Shown one piece after another: positions 25,840 to 33,892 of a stretch of DNA of 40,568 bases; the first letter of the stretch is position 1; each line of letters opens with the position of its first letter. Location of the stretch: the NCBI GenBank assembly GCA_964571215.1, contig CAZMZZ010000008.1, forward strand, positions 1 to 40,568, written 5' to 3'. The notes beneath the pieces were generated by a model. The model ran no database searches. It was not told where the DNA came from and saw nothing but the letters and a program-made list of their open reading frames with translations. The DNA is from CAJWPI01 sp964571215. Its GTDB lineage: Bacteria; Pseudomonadota; Gammaproteobacteria; Magnimaribacterales; Magnimaribacteraceae. The position numbers and the translations under genes are program-made.

Positions 25840-25868
25840 TTGGGGAGTTTCATAAAAGTTGATATTCT
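25840..25868 (+). promoter_or_regulatory. Weak candidate promoter for the intergenic RNA
   Basis: TTGGGG at 25840-25845 is separated by exactly 17 bases from TATTCT at 25863-25868. Both boxes match the sigma-70 consensus only partly. The spot is right for starting a transcript after the first terminator and ending at the second, which is the main reason for listing it. Confidence 0.25.
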
Positions 25869-25934
25869 GATAACTCATGTCCCACGTTGATTTAAAAGAG
25901 GGGGATCAATAGATGGGTTGGCCCTTACCCTTGA

Positions 25935-25949
25935 AAGGAGGTGATCCAA
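25935..25949 (+). other. 15-base perfect complement of the 16S rRNA 3' end
   Basis: AAGGAGGTGATCCAA is the exact reverse complement of the conserved 16S tail UUGGAUCACCUCCUU. An ordinary Shine-Dalgarno match is 4-7 bases. No ATG lies at normal distance, only an ATT at 25950 and a GTG at 25941 inside the motif itself. It sits at the start of the 61-base loop closed by a long-range helix. Confidence 0.85.
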
Positions 25950-25994
25950 ATTAGTATTTATTTATTAGCAGGAATGACAGGAGTTACCTTCTGA
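25941..25994 (+). other. Possible 17-codon micro-ORF inside the RNA loop
   Basis: A GTG within the 16S-complementary motif opens a frame of 17 codons reading VIQISIYLLAGMTGVTF and ending at the TGA of 25992-25994. An ATT at 25950 and an ATG at 25974 lie in the same frame. The peptide would be hydrophobic in its middle. The stop codon ends exactly where the closing helix of the loop resumes at 25995. It could be a leader peptide, or the frame may be chance; the start codon is not convincing. Confidence 0.25.
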
Positions 25995-26074
25995 CAAGGG
26001 GTAAACCCGATTCCGGCTACTGATCAAAATTATTTTCAGTAGTTGAGAAGTAGTTGAGATACACTTCTCAAAAG

Positions 26075-26110
26075 AGCCCTGTGAAAGCAGGGCTTTTTTG
26101 TTTTTTTTTA
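26075..26110 (+). terminator. Rho-independent terminator ending the intergenic RNA
   Basis: AGCCCTG (26075-26081) pairs with CAGGGCT (26088-26094) around the 6-base loop TGAAAG, followed by two T-runs up to 26109. It is a strong GC-rich terminator. It cannot serve the TonB receptor, which already has its own, and it lies upstream of the next gene. This implies that a separate transcript ends here. Confidence 0.9.
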
Positions 26111-26180
26111 AGAGAAATCCAAAAAAAGTTAACTTCTTGAATGGTAAAGAATTAAAATATATTTCTTTTTATAAAACTCT

Positions 26181-27617
26181 ATGACTAATTTAATTTCTAG
26201 AAGAAAATTCCTTTTTCAGATGGGAATGACAAGCATTGCTTTTGCTGGATTTGCTAGTTCAATGGGATGCTCATCCTCTAGGAAAGATGTTTCAAATGCA
26301 TTAGTACCTGATCCTAAAGGGATATTAGACCTTCCCAAGGGGTTTACATATTCTATGATTTCTGAAACAGGACAGGATATGGAAGGAGGATTTAAAGTTC
26401 CCGAAAGACCAGATGGAATGGCCGCTTTTAGTTTACCGAATGGTGATATTGCTTTAATCAGGAATCACGAAATTTTAGCAGCCATGACTCCCTTTATTCC
26501 AAATTCAGCAAAACTAAAAGATATTCCTAAAGAGCAAGCTTACGATGGCTTTGTTGACTCTGACTTAAGATTAGCCGGAGGGACTTCAACAATTGTTCTT
26601 GATGCCAAGAGTCTTGAAAAGAAGAGAGAATTTTATAGTCTCCTTGGTACAAAATGGAATTGTGCAGGTGGGGCTACTCCTTGGAATACTTGGATAAGCT
26701 GTGAGGAGACTGAAAGTAGAGCTTACGACAAGATAGATCTGGCAAGGTATGTAGATTGGGGACTTCTTTCCGAGAAACAGGCCAAGCAATTTGATTTACG
26801 AATTGAAAAGGATCATGGATATGCATTTGAAGTTGACCCTTTAACTGACGGATTAAGTCCACCTGAACCCTTAAGAAACCTAGGCAGATTCCAAAGAGAA
26901 GCGATAGCTGTGGACCCTAGAAGTAATATAATTTATCAAACAGAAGATCATAGGCAGGGACTCTTTTACAGATTTATTCCACAAAATTCTAGGTTTACAG
27001 GAAAGCTTCAAGCCCTAAAAATTAAAGAAAGAAAGAAGTTTAATACCCAAAACTCTTCTGCAGCAATTAGGGAAGGATATAAGTATGAAGTTGAATGGGT
27101 AGATATTGAAGACTATGAAGCTCAAACACACAAACTTCGTGAATATGGTTTCAATGAATTAGGTGCAACTCAATTTATTAGAGGGGAGGGTATCTCAGTA
27201 GCTACAGATGGAGTTTATTTTGTTTGCACTGAAGGAGGGTACAATAGGTTGGGTCAAATATGGAAGTATTCCCCTAGCAAACTAGAAGGGAAAGATAATG
27301 AAAAATCCAGCCCTGGATACATTGAACTTTTTTATGAATCAAAGAGCAAAGAAGAGTTTTTCATGGGGGATAATCTAACAGTATCTCCTTGGGGTGATTT
27401 AATTGTTTGTGAAGATAATTATTCTCAATTCTCTTCTAATAGAATATTAGGCATAAAGCCTGATGGCACTGTCTATAAAGTAGCCAACAACCCTGGTTCC
27501 AGCTCAGAGTTTGCTGGAGCTTGTTTTTCACCTGATAACAGAACCATGTTTGTTAATCTTCAAATAGATCCTGGAAGAACTTTTGCCATAAAAGGAGATT
27601 GGAACGTATTTAAATAA
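26181..27617 (+). CDS. PhoX/DUF839-family exported protein (Tat-type lipoprotein signal)
   Basis: The 478-residue protein starts with a twin-arginine motif (ISRRKFLFQMG), a hydrophobic stretch and a lipobox-like SSMGC at residues 27-31, so it is probably exported folded and lipid-anchored. The mature part is a beta-propeller of the PhoX/DUF839 type. Typical segments are FSLPNGDIALIRNHE, GGTSTIVLD, NCAGGATPWNTWISCEET and DNLTVSPWGDLIVCEDN. Characterised PhoX enzymes are calcium- and iron-dependent alkaline phosphatases, but many DUF839 proteins are unproven. It follows the intergenic RNA after about 70 bases with no clear ribosome site. Whether its expression depends on read-through past the terminator is unknown. 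Confidence 0.88.
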   Translation: MTNLISRRKFLFQMGMTSIAFAGFASSMGCSSSRKDVSNALVPDPKGILDLPKGFTYSMISETGQDMEGGFKVPERPDGMAAFSLPNGDIALIRNHEILAAMTPFIPNSAKLKDIPKEQAYDGFVDSDLRLAGGTSTIVLDAKSLEKKREFYSLLGTKWNCAGGATPWNTWISCEETESRAYDKIDLARYVDWGLLSEKQAKQFDLRIEKDHGYAFEVDPLTDGLSPPEPLRNLGRFQREAIAVDPRSNIIYQTEDHRQGLFYRFIPQNSRFTGKLQALKIKERKKFNTQNSSAAIREGYKYEVEWVDIEDYEAQTHKLREYGFNELGATQFIRGEGISVATDGVYFVCTEGGYNRLGQIWKYSPSKLEGKDNEKSSPGYIELFYESKSKEEFFMGDNLTVSPWGDLIVCEDNYSQFSSNRILGIKPDGTVYKVANNPGSSSEFAGACFSPDNRTMFVNLQIDPGRTFAIKGDWNVFK

Positions 27618-27632
27618 TAGATTGTTTTATTT

Positions 27633-28652
27633 CTAATTTTCTTCGGAAACCTTAAGTATCAGTTTTCCAGTATTTTCTCCAGTAAATAACCTGTCTAAAG
27701 CAATTAATGCATTTTCTAGTCCAATCTGCTCATCTACGTTGTATTTTATTTTGCCATCCACAATCCATTTGCTAAGATCATTTAAGGCCTCTGGAAATTC
27801 TTCAGCGTAGTCAGAAACAATAAAACCCTCAACCCTAGCTCTTTTCATCAAGATATTGCCATAATTATAGGGTCCGGGAACAGGTTCTTTACTGTTATAT
27901 GTTGAGATCAGACCACAAACAGATATTCTTGCATTTAAGTTAATAAGTTTTAGAACTGAATCAAGTATTATTCCTCCTGTATTATCAAAGAATATATCTA
28001 TACCTTCAGGGCAGGCAATTTTAAGTTCTTCTAACACATCTGCAGTTTTATAATTTATAGCATTATCAAAATGTAACTCATTGAGTAACCATTTACATTT
28101 TTCATCACTACCGGTTATACCAACAACTTTACAACCTTTCATTTTTGCTAATTGACCAACTATGGATCCTACAGCTCCCGCTGCAGTTGAAACAACAACT
28201 GTTTCTCCTTCTTTCGGGTTAGTAATAGAAAGAAAACCGAAATATGCTGTAAATCCAGTTAGGCCAGCGGCACTCATATAGGCGGTCAGCGGTAGAGGTA
28301 AGTTATTAGGTAAGATATTTACTTCATCTGGTTTAACTAAACAGTAATCTTGCCATCCACATGTAAAAGATGAAACAAAACTTCCTTCAGGTAGGGAAGA
28401 ATGATTACTTTTGACTATCTTTCCTACCACACCTCCGCGCATAACCTCGTTAATTTCAACCGGAGGCATATACTGATCCATGTCTGACATCCAAATTCTA
28501 TTTGTAGGATCAAGTGATAAATAGACATTTTGTAGAAGAGCTTCCCCGTCCTTAGGTTCTGGAATGTTACTTTCAATTAATTCTAAGTCATCTTTAGATA
28601 TATCTCCGACGGGTCTTTTCTTTAATATCCATTGTCTGTTGTTATTTCTCAT
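27633..28652 (-). CDS. NADPH-dependent medium-chain reductase (CurA/prostaglandin reductase-like)
   Basis: The 339-residue protein is a zinc-free MDR-family reductase. It has the N-terminal RQWILKKRPVG, LSLDPTNRIWM, the Rossmann loop AAGAVGSIVGQLAKMKG and the C-terminal GENTGKLILKV. Members (CurA, LTB4 12-hydroxydehydrogenase, 2-alkenal reductases) reduce the C=C bond of alpha,beta-unsaturated ketones and aldehydes with NADPH. It is a single gene, convergent with the PhoX-like gene (15 bases between stops) and divergent from the FAD enzyme. Saturating an enone in a steroid or terpenoid would fit the cluster, but general aldehyde detoxification is equally possible. Confidence 0.92.
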   Translation of the reverse strand: MRNNNRQWILKKRPVGDISKDDLELIESNIPEPKDGEALLQNVYLSLDPTNRIWMSDMDQYMPPVEINEVMRGGVVGKIVKSNHSSLPEGSFVSSFTCGWQDYCLVKPDEVNILPNNLPLPLTAYMSAAGLTGFTAYFGFLSITNPKEGETVVVSTAAGAVGSIVGQLAKMKGCKVVGITGSDEKCKWLLNELHFDNAINYKTADVLEELKIACPEGIDIFFDNTGGIILDSVLKLINLNARISVCGLISTYNSKEPVPGPYNYGNILMKRARVEGFIVSDYAEEFPEALNDLSKWIVDGKIKYNVDEQIGLENALIALDRLFTGENTGKLILKVSEEN

Positions 28653-28744
28653 CTAACTCCTCAATTTAAGTAATTAAAAAAAATAATAACAAAAAACTCT
28701 TAGCTTAAACTAAAATTTTTAATTATTTAATATACACTGCAAGG

Positions 28745-30373
28745 ATGAGAGAAAGAAAATTTTGGGGTTGGGGTTATTCTGATGAACTCTTAACTGATGA
28801 AGAGGATAAAAATATTGAGCAGAGGATACTTAATAACTTTTCTTTAAGTGAAGTTGAAACTATACCTATTCCAAAGGCAAAAGATATTGAACTTCATAAG
28901 TCTAAAATTTCTCCACCAAGCAGTTTAAAAAATTTATTATCTTCGGATCATTTAGAACGTTTAAATCATAGCTATGGAAAGTCCTTTCCTGACCTTGCCA
29001 GGGCTATGTTGGGCTTATTCCCTAATCCACCTGATCTTATTGCTTTTCCTAACAATCAAGACGATATTGTTAGTATCCTTGATTGGGCAGACCAAAACAA
29101 TATTGCTGTAATTCCTTATGGAGGAGGATCTAGTGTTTGTGGTGGAGTAGAAACAGATGTGGGTGATACATATTCTGGAGTTATTTCCCTTGATTTAAGA
29201 AATTTAAACCAAGTATTAGAAATAGACAAAGAAAGTAGAGCTGCAAGAATCCAGGCAGGAATTCTCGGACCAGCCTTAGAAGAAGAACTTAAGAAATCTA
29301 ATCTAACTTTAAGACATTTCCCGCAGAGCTTTGAACATTCAACATTGGGAGGTTGGATTGCCACTAGGTCAGGAGGACATTTTGCTACTTTATACACCCA
29401 TATAGATGACTTTGTAGAGTCAACTACAACGGTAACTCCTAGGGGGATTATTGAATCTAGAAGACTTCCAGGATCAGGTGCAGGTCCTAGTCCCGATCGT
29501 ATTGTTATTGGCTCAGAAGGGGTATTGGGGGTAATTACGGAAGCATGGATGAGATTACAAGAGAGACCAAAATACAGAGCTTCTTGTCCAGTTTTATTTG
29601 ATGATTATGAAAAGGCTTTAAAAGCCACCCGATTAATAAGCCAATCAGCTTTATTTCCAGCTAACTGTAGACTTTTAGATGCAAAAGAAGCACTTTTTAA
29701 TGGGGCAGGTGATGGTTCAAGGCATCTTTTAATACTGTCTTTTGAATCTGCTGATCATGAGATGGACGCTTGGTTAAACAGAGCTTTAGAGATAGCTGCA
29801 GATGATGGAGGACAATATGAAGTACCTCAAGAAGAAAAAACAGATGCTCACAAATCTGGCGCCTCTGGAACTTGGAGAAATAGCTTTATTAGAGCCCCTT
29901 ATTACAGAGAAGCCTCTGTTAGAAGAGGAATTATCCAAGATACTTTTGAAACTTCTATAACTTGGGATAAGGGTTATGAGTTTATTGAATGTTTAAAAGA
30001 AAAGGTTTCTAAAGCCATTCAAGAAATTACTGGCAAAACAACTACAGTAACTTGTCGCTTGACTCATACTTATCCAGACGGTTTAGCACCTTACTTTAGT
30101 TATACAGCTTTTGCTACTCCATCTACCATGATTGATGTATGGAAAGAGATTAAGTTGGTTACTAATGAGATATGTATCAATGAAGGAGGAACAGTTACTC
30201 ACCATCATGCAGTCGGTAGAGATCATCGTGTAAGAGGATATGACTTACAAAGACCAGAAGGATTTAAGAATATGTTAAGTGCTGCTAAAAAAGAAGTAGA
30301 CCCTCAGAGTATACTTAATCCAGGAGTTTTATTTGATCCAGAAAATAAAGATATAAAAAACTGGATGTCCTAG
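28745..30373 (+). CDS. FAD-dependent oxidase of the alkyl-DHAP synthase (AGPS)-like family
   Basis: The 542-residue protein has a PCMH-type FAD-binding domain with VIPYGGGSSVCGGVE and GSEGVLGVITEAW, and a C-terminal FAD-oxidase domain with a THHHAVGRDH segment. The triple His and the N-terminal RERKFWGWGY are strongly reminiscent of alkyldihydroxyacetonephosphate synthase, which makes ether lipids in eukaryotes. Bacterial relatives are often simply FAD oxidoreductases of unknown substrate. No acyl-DHAP acyltransferase is nearby. AAGG directly before the ATG is the only ribosome-site-like sequence. Probably cytoplasmic or peripheral, since no signal peptide is seen. Confidence 0.88.
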   Translation: MRERKFWGWGYSDELLTDEEDKNIEQRILNNFSLSEVETIPIPKAKDIELHKSKISPPSSLKNLLSSDHLERLNHSYGKSFPDLARAMLGLFPNPPDLIAFPNNQDDIVSILDWADQNNIAVIPYGGGSSVCGGVETDVGDTYSGVISLDLRNLNQVLEIDKESRAARIQAGILGPALEEELKKSNLTLRHFPQSFEHSTLGGWIATRSGGHFATLYTHIDDFVESTTTVTPRGIIESRRLPGSGAGPSPDRIVIGSEGVLGVITEAWMRLQERPKYRASCPVLFDDYEKALKATRLISQSALFPANCRLLDAKEALFNGAGDGSRHLLILSFESADHEMDAWLNRALEIAADDGGQYEVPQEEKTDAHKSGASGTWRNSFIRAPYYREASVRRGIIQDTFETSITWDKGYEFIECLKEKVSKAIQEITGKTTTVTCRLTHTYPDGLAPYFSYTAFATPSTMIDVWKEIKLVTNEICINEGGTVTHHHAVGRDHRVRGYDLQRPEGFKNMLSAAKKEVDPQSILNPGVLFDPENKDIKNWMS

Positions 30374-30378
30374 TCTTA

Positions 30379-30786
30379 TCAGTTTTCTTCTTGGTATTCC
30401 CAATAAGCTTTTATAGATATGAGTTTATTTTTATTATTAATTTTATAAACAATTACAAGATCTGTATCAAGTTTTCTTCCATCTTCTAATGTATTAGTCA
30501 CAGTGGCAACGTTTGCGCACTCATTCTCACATGGATAGGACTCTCTTACAGTAAATTCAATATCCCCAGGACCAATGGTGCTGTCCCAGAAGGCTTCTAT
30601 TGCTTGTATACCTCTATGCCCATCTCCTGAAGGGTCTAAAGGTGATTTACCTACAGGATCTTGAATGATTGCATCTACATCAAAAAGAGATAACCATTCA
30701 TCTTTTAGACCTTTTTCTGCTGCCTGTGCCGACCGAAAAGAAATTTGCTGCACTTTAGGCATACTATTGTTTATAAAATCCTTCAT
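30379..30786 (-). CDS. SnoaL-like (NTF2-fold) small protein
   Basis: The 135-residue protein has the NTF2-like pattern: an N-terminal helix, WLSLFDVDAIIQDPVGKSP, a GIQAIEAFWDSTIG helix, then a sheet with VATVTNTLEDGRK and SIKAYWEYQEE. This is the SnoaL branch that contains Delta5-ketosteroid isomerase-like proteins. The DPVGKSPLDPSGDGHRG loop is a feature of many such steroid-cluster proteins, but the catalytic residues cannot be confirmed by eye. It is a single gene convergent with the FAD enzyme and divergent from the HD-domain gene. Confidence 0.78.
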   Translation of the reverse strand: MKDFINNSMPKVQQISFRSAQAAEKGLKDEWLSLFDVDAIIQDPVGKSPLDPSGDGHRGIQAIEAFWDSTIGPGDIEFTVRESYPCENECANVATVTNTLEDGRKLDTDLVIVYKINNKNKLISIKAYWEYQEEN

Positions 30787-30854
30787 CTTTACGCTAATTC
30801 AAGAAAAATCTTACCAGTTCTGGCATAATTAATGTAATTTTAGGGAGATCTACA

Positions 30855-31430
30855 ATGTCTAAACAAGCTTCGTTTTCTGAGATGGTAAACGGTACTGCAG
30901 ATGATTATGCGATTATTGCTGAACATTCAGCCCAGTTTGCTAAAGAATTACCTGGTCGTATCTTAGACCACTTATCAGTTTTAAAAGGAGATACAGGTGG
31001 TTTTGCAGTTGATCGTTTTACTCATAGTGTCCAAACCGCAACCAGAGCCCATAGAGATGGAAAAGATGAAGAATATGTCGTGTGCGCACTTTTGCATGAC
31101 ATAGGAGATACAATAGCTTGTGCTAATCATGCTGATCTAGCTGCAACGATGCTTGAACCGTTTGTTTCTGAGAAGAATTATTGGATAGTTAAACATCACG
31201 GAATTTTTCAAGGTTATTATTTCTTTGAATATGTAGGCTTAGATAAAAATTTACGTGATCAATTTAAAGACCATAAGTACTGGGATGACTGTGCTGAGTT
31301 TTGTGCTAAGTATGACCAGAACTCTTTTGATCCTGAATATGAAAACATGACCATAGAGGAATTCGAACCTATGGTAAGGAATGTTTTCTCTAAACCAAAC
31401 AAATCGATTTATCTTAGAAGAGACTATTAG
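30855..31430 (+). CDS. HD-domain protein resembling PhnZ-type diiron oxygenases
   Basis: The 191-residue HD protein has His57 (HSVQTA), His81-Asp82 (LLHDIGD), His92 (NHADLAA), His114/115 (KHHGIF) and Asp154 (KYDQN). The order and spacing resemble PhnZ, where a mixed-valent Fe(II)/Fe(III) pair oxidises an organophosphonate; the first-His to HD distance of 24 residues is the same. Ordinary HD phosphohydrolases are the alternative. No PhnY hydroxylase or other phosphonate gene lies nearby, so a different alcohol or diol substrate is likely if it is an oxygenase. An AGGGAG ribosome site 8 bases before the ATG supports the start. Confidence 0.82.
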   Translation: MSKQASFSEMVNGTADDYAIIAEHSAQFAKELPGRILDHLSVLKGDTGGFAVDRFTHSVQTATRAHRDGKDEEYVVCALLHDIGDTIACANHADLAATMLEPFVSEKNYWIVKHHGIFQGYYFFEYVGLDKNLRDQFKDHKYWDDCAEFCAKYDQNSFDPEYENMTIEEFEPMVRNVFSKPNKSIYLRRDY

Positions 31431-31442
31431 TTATCCATTCTT

Positions 31443-33890
31443 ATGGATAAAGTAGAATATCTACTTAAAGAACTTTCGATTGAAGAAGCTGTATCTATAA
31501 TAACGGGGTCTGATGCTTGGCATTCAACTGGAGTAGATAGACTTTCCATACCCAGACTTAAACTTACCGATGGTCCAAATGGAGCAAGAGGTGATGGGGT
31601 CTCTGGTGAGACTTCAGCTTGTTTTCCATGTGGGATAGCTTTAGGTTCTACCTGGGATGTTGGATTAATAAAAGAAGTAGGAACTGCAATTGCTAGGGAA
31701 GCGAAAAGCAAAGATGCTGATGTTTTATTAGGACCTACAATTAATCTTCATAGACATCCTTTAGGAGGAAGGCATTTCGAATGTTACTCTGAGGATCCAA
31801 TATTAACAGGAAAATTAGCTGTCTCTTTCGTTAAAGGAGTTCAATCTCAAAAAGTTGCAGCCTGTTTAAAGCATTTTGTTGGTAATGATACTGAGTTCGA
31901 AAGGCACAGTATTAGTTCTAATATAGATTCGAGAACGCTTAGAGAAATGTATCTTCTCCCCTTTGAATTAGGGGTTAAAAAGGCTGGAGCAATGTCAGTG
32001 ATGTCAGCTTACAACCAACTAAATAATAAATTTTGTTCTTCTCATGAAGAGCTCCTAAAAGATATTCTAAAAGAAGAATGGGTATTTCCAGGATTTGTAG
32101 TTAGTGATTGGGGAGCTGCACTTGATACAGAAGGAAATGCTAAAGGCGGTTTAGATCTTATCATGCCTGGGCCTTCAACAGTATGGGGAGAAAATTTACT
32201 GACAGTCTTAAAAGAAAAGAAAATAACAGAAGAAGAGGTCTTTGATAAAGCGAGACGATTGCTTAGGGTAGCAGATTTTACTGGAAGACTAGATAATCCA
32301 GAGGAGAAAGAAGAAACTTCTCAAGATTTAGAAGCCGATAGATTACTTATTAGGAAAACTGCTGCAGATTCTATGGTACTTTTAAAAAACGAGACTTTGC
32401 TTCCTCTTAATAAATCTAAGATTCAAACCTTAGCTTTAATTGGTCCCAACGCTGAACAAGGGCAGTTTATTGGTGGAGGTAGTGCTTCAGTTAAACCTCA
32501 TTATGTTATTCACCCTCCTCAAGCTTTGAAAGAATATTTAGGGGAAGGGGTTAAGATTGTTTCTGGAAAAGGTTGTCATACCTATAAGTATCTTCCACCG
32601 ATCGATAAGGAGCATTTAACTGAACCTAAAAATAGCAAGAAAGGCTATTTAGTAGAGTTTTTTGAAGGAGATGATTTAGGAGGAAAGGTGCTGGCTTCTG
32701 AAGTTATGTCTGGTAGTAAATTTTGGGCTTTAAATGGTTTTGGGGTAAAGGTAGCCACTAAACTTGACCCTCCTTCTTTATCAGCAAGGTTTTCTACAAA
32801 ATTTAAACCTGATATTACAGGGGAACACGTTTTCGAATTAATAAGTATAGGATCTGCTAGATTAAGAATTAATGGTAAAGAAATTATAGATAATTGGACC
32901 TCACAAAAATCAGGAGAAGCATTTTTTGGTTATGGAAGCGCTCCAAATAGATCTGCTATCAATTTAAATAAAGATAAAGAGTACTTTATAGAAGTAGATT
33001 ACAAATGGTTAGGAAGATTTCCTGCTATTCAGATTGGTTTGTTACCCCCTGATAAAGAAAACTTACTAGACCAAGCCTTATCTTTATCCAAAAATTCTGA
33101 TGCAGTCATTTTAATAGCGGGGACTAGTTCTGATTGGGAAACAGAAGGAAATGATAGATCGGAAATATCACTTCCATCCAAGCAAGATGAATTAATACAA
33201 AAGGTCTGTGCAATAAATCCAAATACTGTTGTGATCATAAACACCGGATCACCTTGCAGTATGCCCTGGCTAGACAAAGCTAGAGCAGTACTTTTATCCT
33301 GGTTTCCTGGTCAGGAATATGGAAGGGCACTTACAGATATCTTATTTGGAGAAATTAACCCTTCTGGAAAGTTACCCACGACCTTCCCAAAGTCAATTGA
33401 AGATACACCAGCTTTTCAACATTATCCGGGAAGAGATTTGCAAATGAATTATGAAGAAGGTCTGTATATAGGTTACAGGTGGTATGAAAAGAAGAAGATA
33501 GAACCCCTTTTTCATTTTGGACATGGCCTTTCATATACGGAATTCGAGTATAGTAGTTTTAAGATAATCTCTCCCGAGAAAGACTCTGCTATTGCTTTCA
33601 AAATGTCATTAAAGAATGTAGGAAAGAAATATGGGAAAGAGGTTGTTCAGTGCTATGTTAGTGTAGTGAATTCAAATGTTGACAGGCCGAATAAAGAATT
33701 AAAACTTTTCCAAAAGGTGGGACTTGAACCAGGAGAGTCTAAAAATTTAGAATTCTATTTGACAGAGCGCGATTTAGCTTACTGGGATGAGAATTCTAGT
33801 AATTGGTTAATAGAACCAGCTGAGTATACAATTCTAATAGGCTCTTCTTCAAAAGATATTAAATTAAAAAGGTCTGTTTGGCTCGGCTAA
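31443..33890 (+). CDS. Glycoside hydrolase family 3 beta-glycosidase with PA14 insert
   Basis: The 815-residue enzyme has the GH3 N-terminal TIM barrel with GPTINLHRHPLGGRHFECYSEDP and nucleophile Asp222 (VVSDWGA). The second alpha/beta domain has the likely acid/base Glu in the WETEGNDR segment near residue 566. A PA14 module is inserted at roughly residues 395-540 and a fibronectin-III-like domain ends the protein. It removes terminal beta-linked glucose or a related sugar. There is no signal peptide, so it works in the cytoplasm on imported glycosides, which fits the GPH symporter at 36456. PA14-containing GH3 enzymes include ones acting on plant and natural-product glucosides. Confidence 0.95.
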   Translation: MDKVEYLLKELSIEEAVSIITGSDAWHSTGVDRLSIPRLKLTDGPNGARGDGVSGETSACFPCGIALGSTWDVGLIKEVGTAIAREAKSKDADVLLGPTINLHRHPLGGRHFECYSEDPILTGKLAVSFVKGVQSQKVAACLKHFVGNDTEFERHSISSNIDSRTLREMYLLPFELGVKKAGAMSVMSAYNQLNNKFCSSHEELLKDILKEEWVFPGFVVSDWGAALDTEGNAKGGLDLIMPGPSTVWGENLLTVLKEKKITEEEVFDKARRLLRVADFTGRLDNPEEKEETSQDLEADRLLIRKTAADSMVLLKNETLLPLNKSKIQTLALIGPNAEQGQFIGGGSASVKPHYVIHPPQALKEYLGEGVKIVSGKGCHTYKYLPPIDKEHLTEPKNSKKGYLVEFFEGDDLGGKVLASEVMSGSKFWALNGFGVKVATKLDPPSLSARFSTKFKPDITGEHVFELISIGSARLRINGKEIIDNWTSQKSGEAFFGYGSAPNRSAINLNKDKEYFIEVDYKWLGRFPAIQIGLLPPDKENLLDQALSLSKNSDAVILIAGTSSDWETEGNDRSEISLPSKQDELIQKVCAINPNTVVIINTGSPCSMPWLDKARAVLLSWFPGQEYGRALTDILFGEINPSGKLPTTFPKSIEDTPAFQHYPGRDLQMNYEEGLYIGYRWYEKKKIEPLFHFGHGLSYTEFEYSSFKIISPEKDSAIAFKMSLKNVGKKYGKEVVQCYVSVVNSNVDRPNKELKLFQKVGLEPGESKNLEFYLTERDLAYWDENSSNWLIEPAEYTILIGSSSKDIKLKRSVWLG

Positions 33891-33892
33891 TT

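Larger units (their letters stand above)
25875..26110 (+). ncRNA. Candidate structured noncoding RNA displaying a 16S 3'-end complement
   Basis: This gene-free stretch lies between two intrinsic terminators and contains a string of perfect stems. They are TTGAT/ATCAA (25887-25891 with 25905-25909), a long-range helix pairing GGGT plus TTACCCTTG (25915-25918, 25925-25933) with CAAGGGGTAA plus ACCC (25995-26008), then CTACTGA/TCAGTAG (26017-26023, 26036-26042), TTGAGAAGT/ACTTCTCAA (26043-26051, 26063-26071) and the terminator stem. The long-range helix closes a 61-base loop, which begins with the 16S-complementary segment at 25935-25949. I do not recognise it as tmRNA, 6S, SRP RNA or RNase P. 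Alternatives are a leader-peptide attenuator for the downstream PhoX-like gene, or a CsrA-binding RNA, since GGA recurs in unpaired parts. The 5' end is uncertain. Confidence 0.5.

Noticed and set aside
25934..25950. The 16S-like segment as part of an rRNA gene or antisense copy
   Set aside because: Only 15 bases match; the flanks do not resemble the 16S end or the 16S-23S spacer.
28653..28744. Very AT-rich gap as an origin or binding array
   Set aside because: No repeated DnaA-like box or other repeat is seen; it looks like an ordinary divergent promoter gap.
31427..31711. Open frame on the minus strand over the GH3 start
   Set aside because: It lies inside the GH3 N-terminal domain; the GH3 frame is unmistakable.
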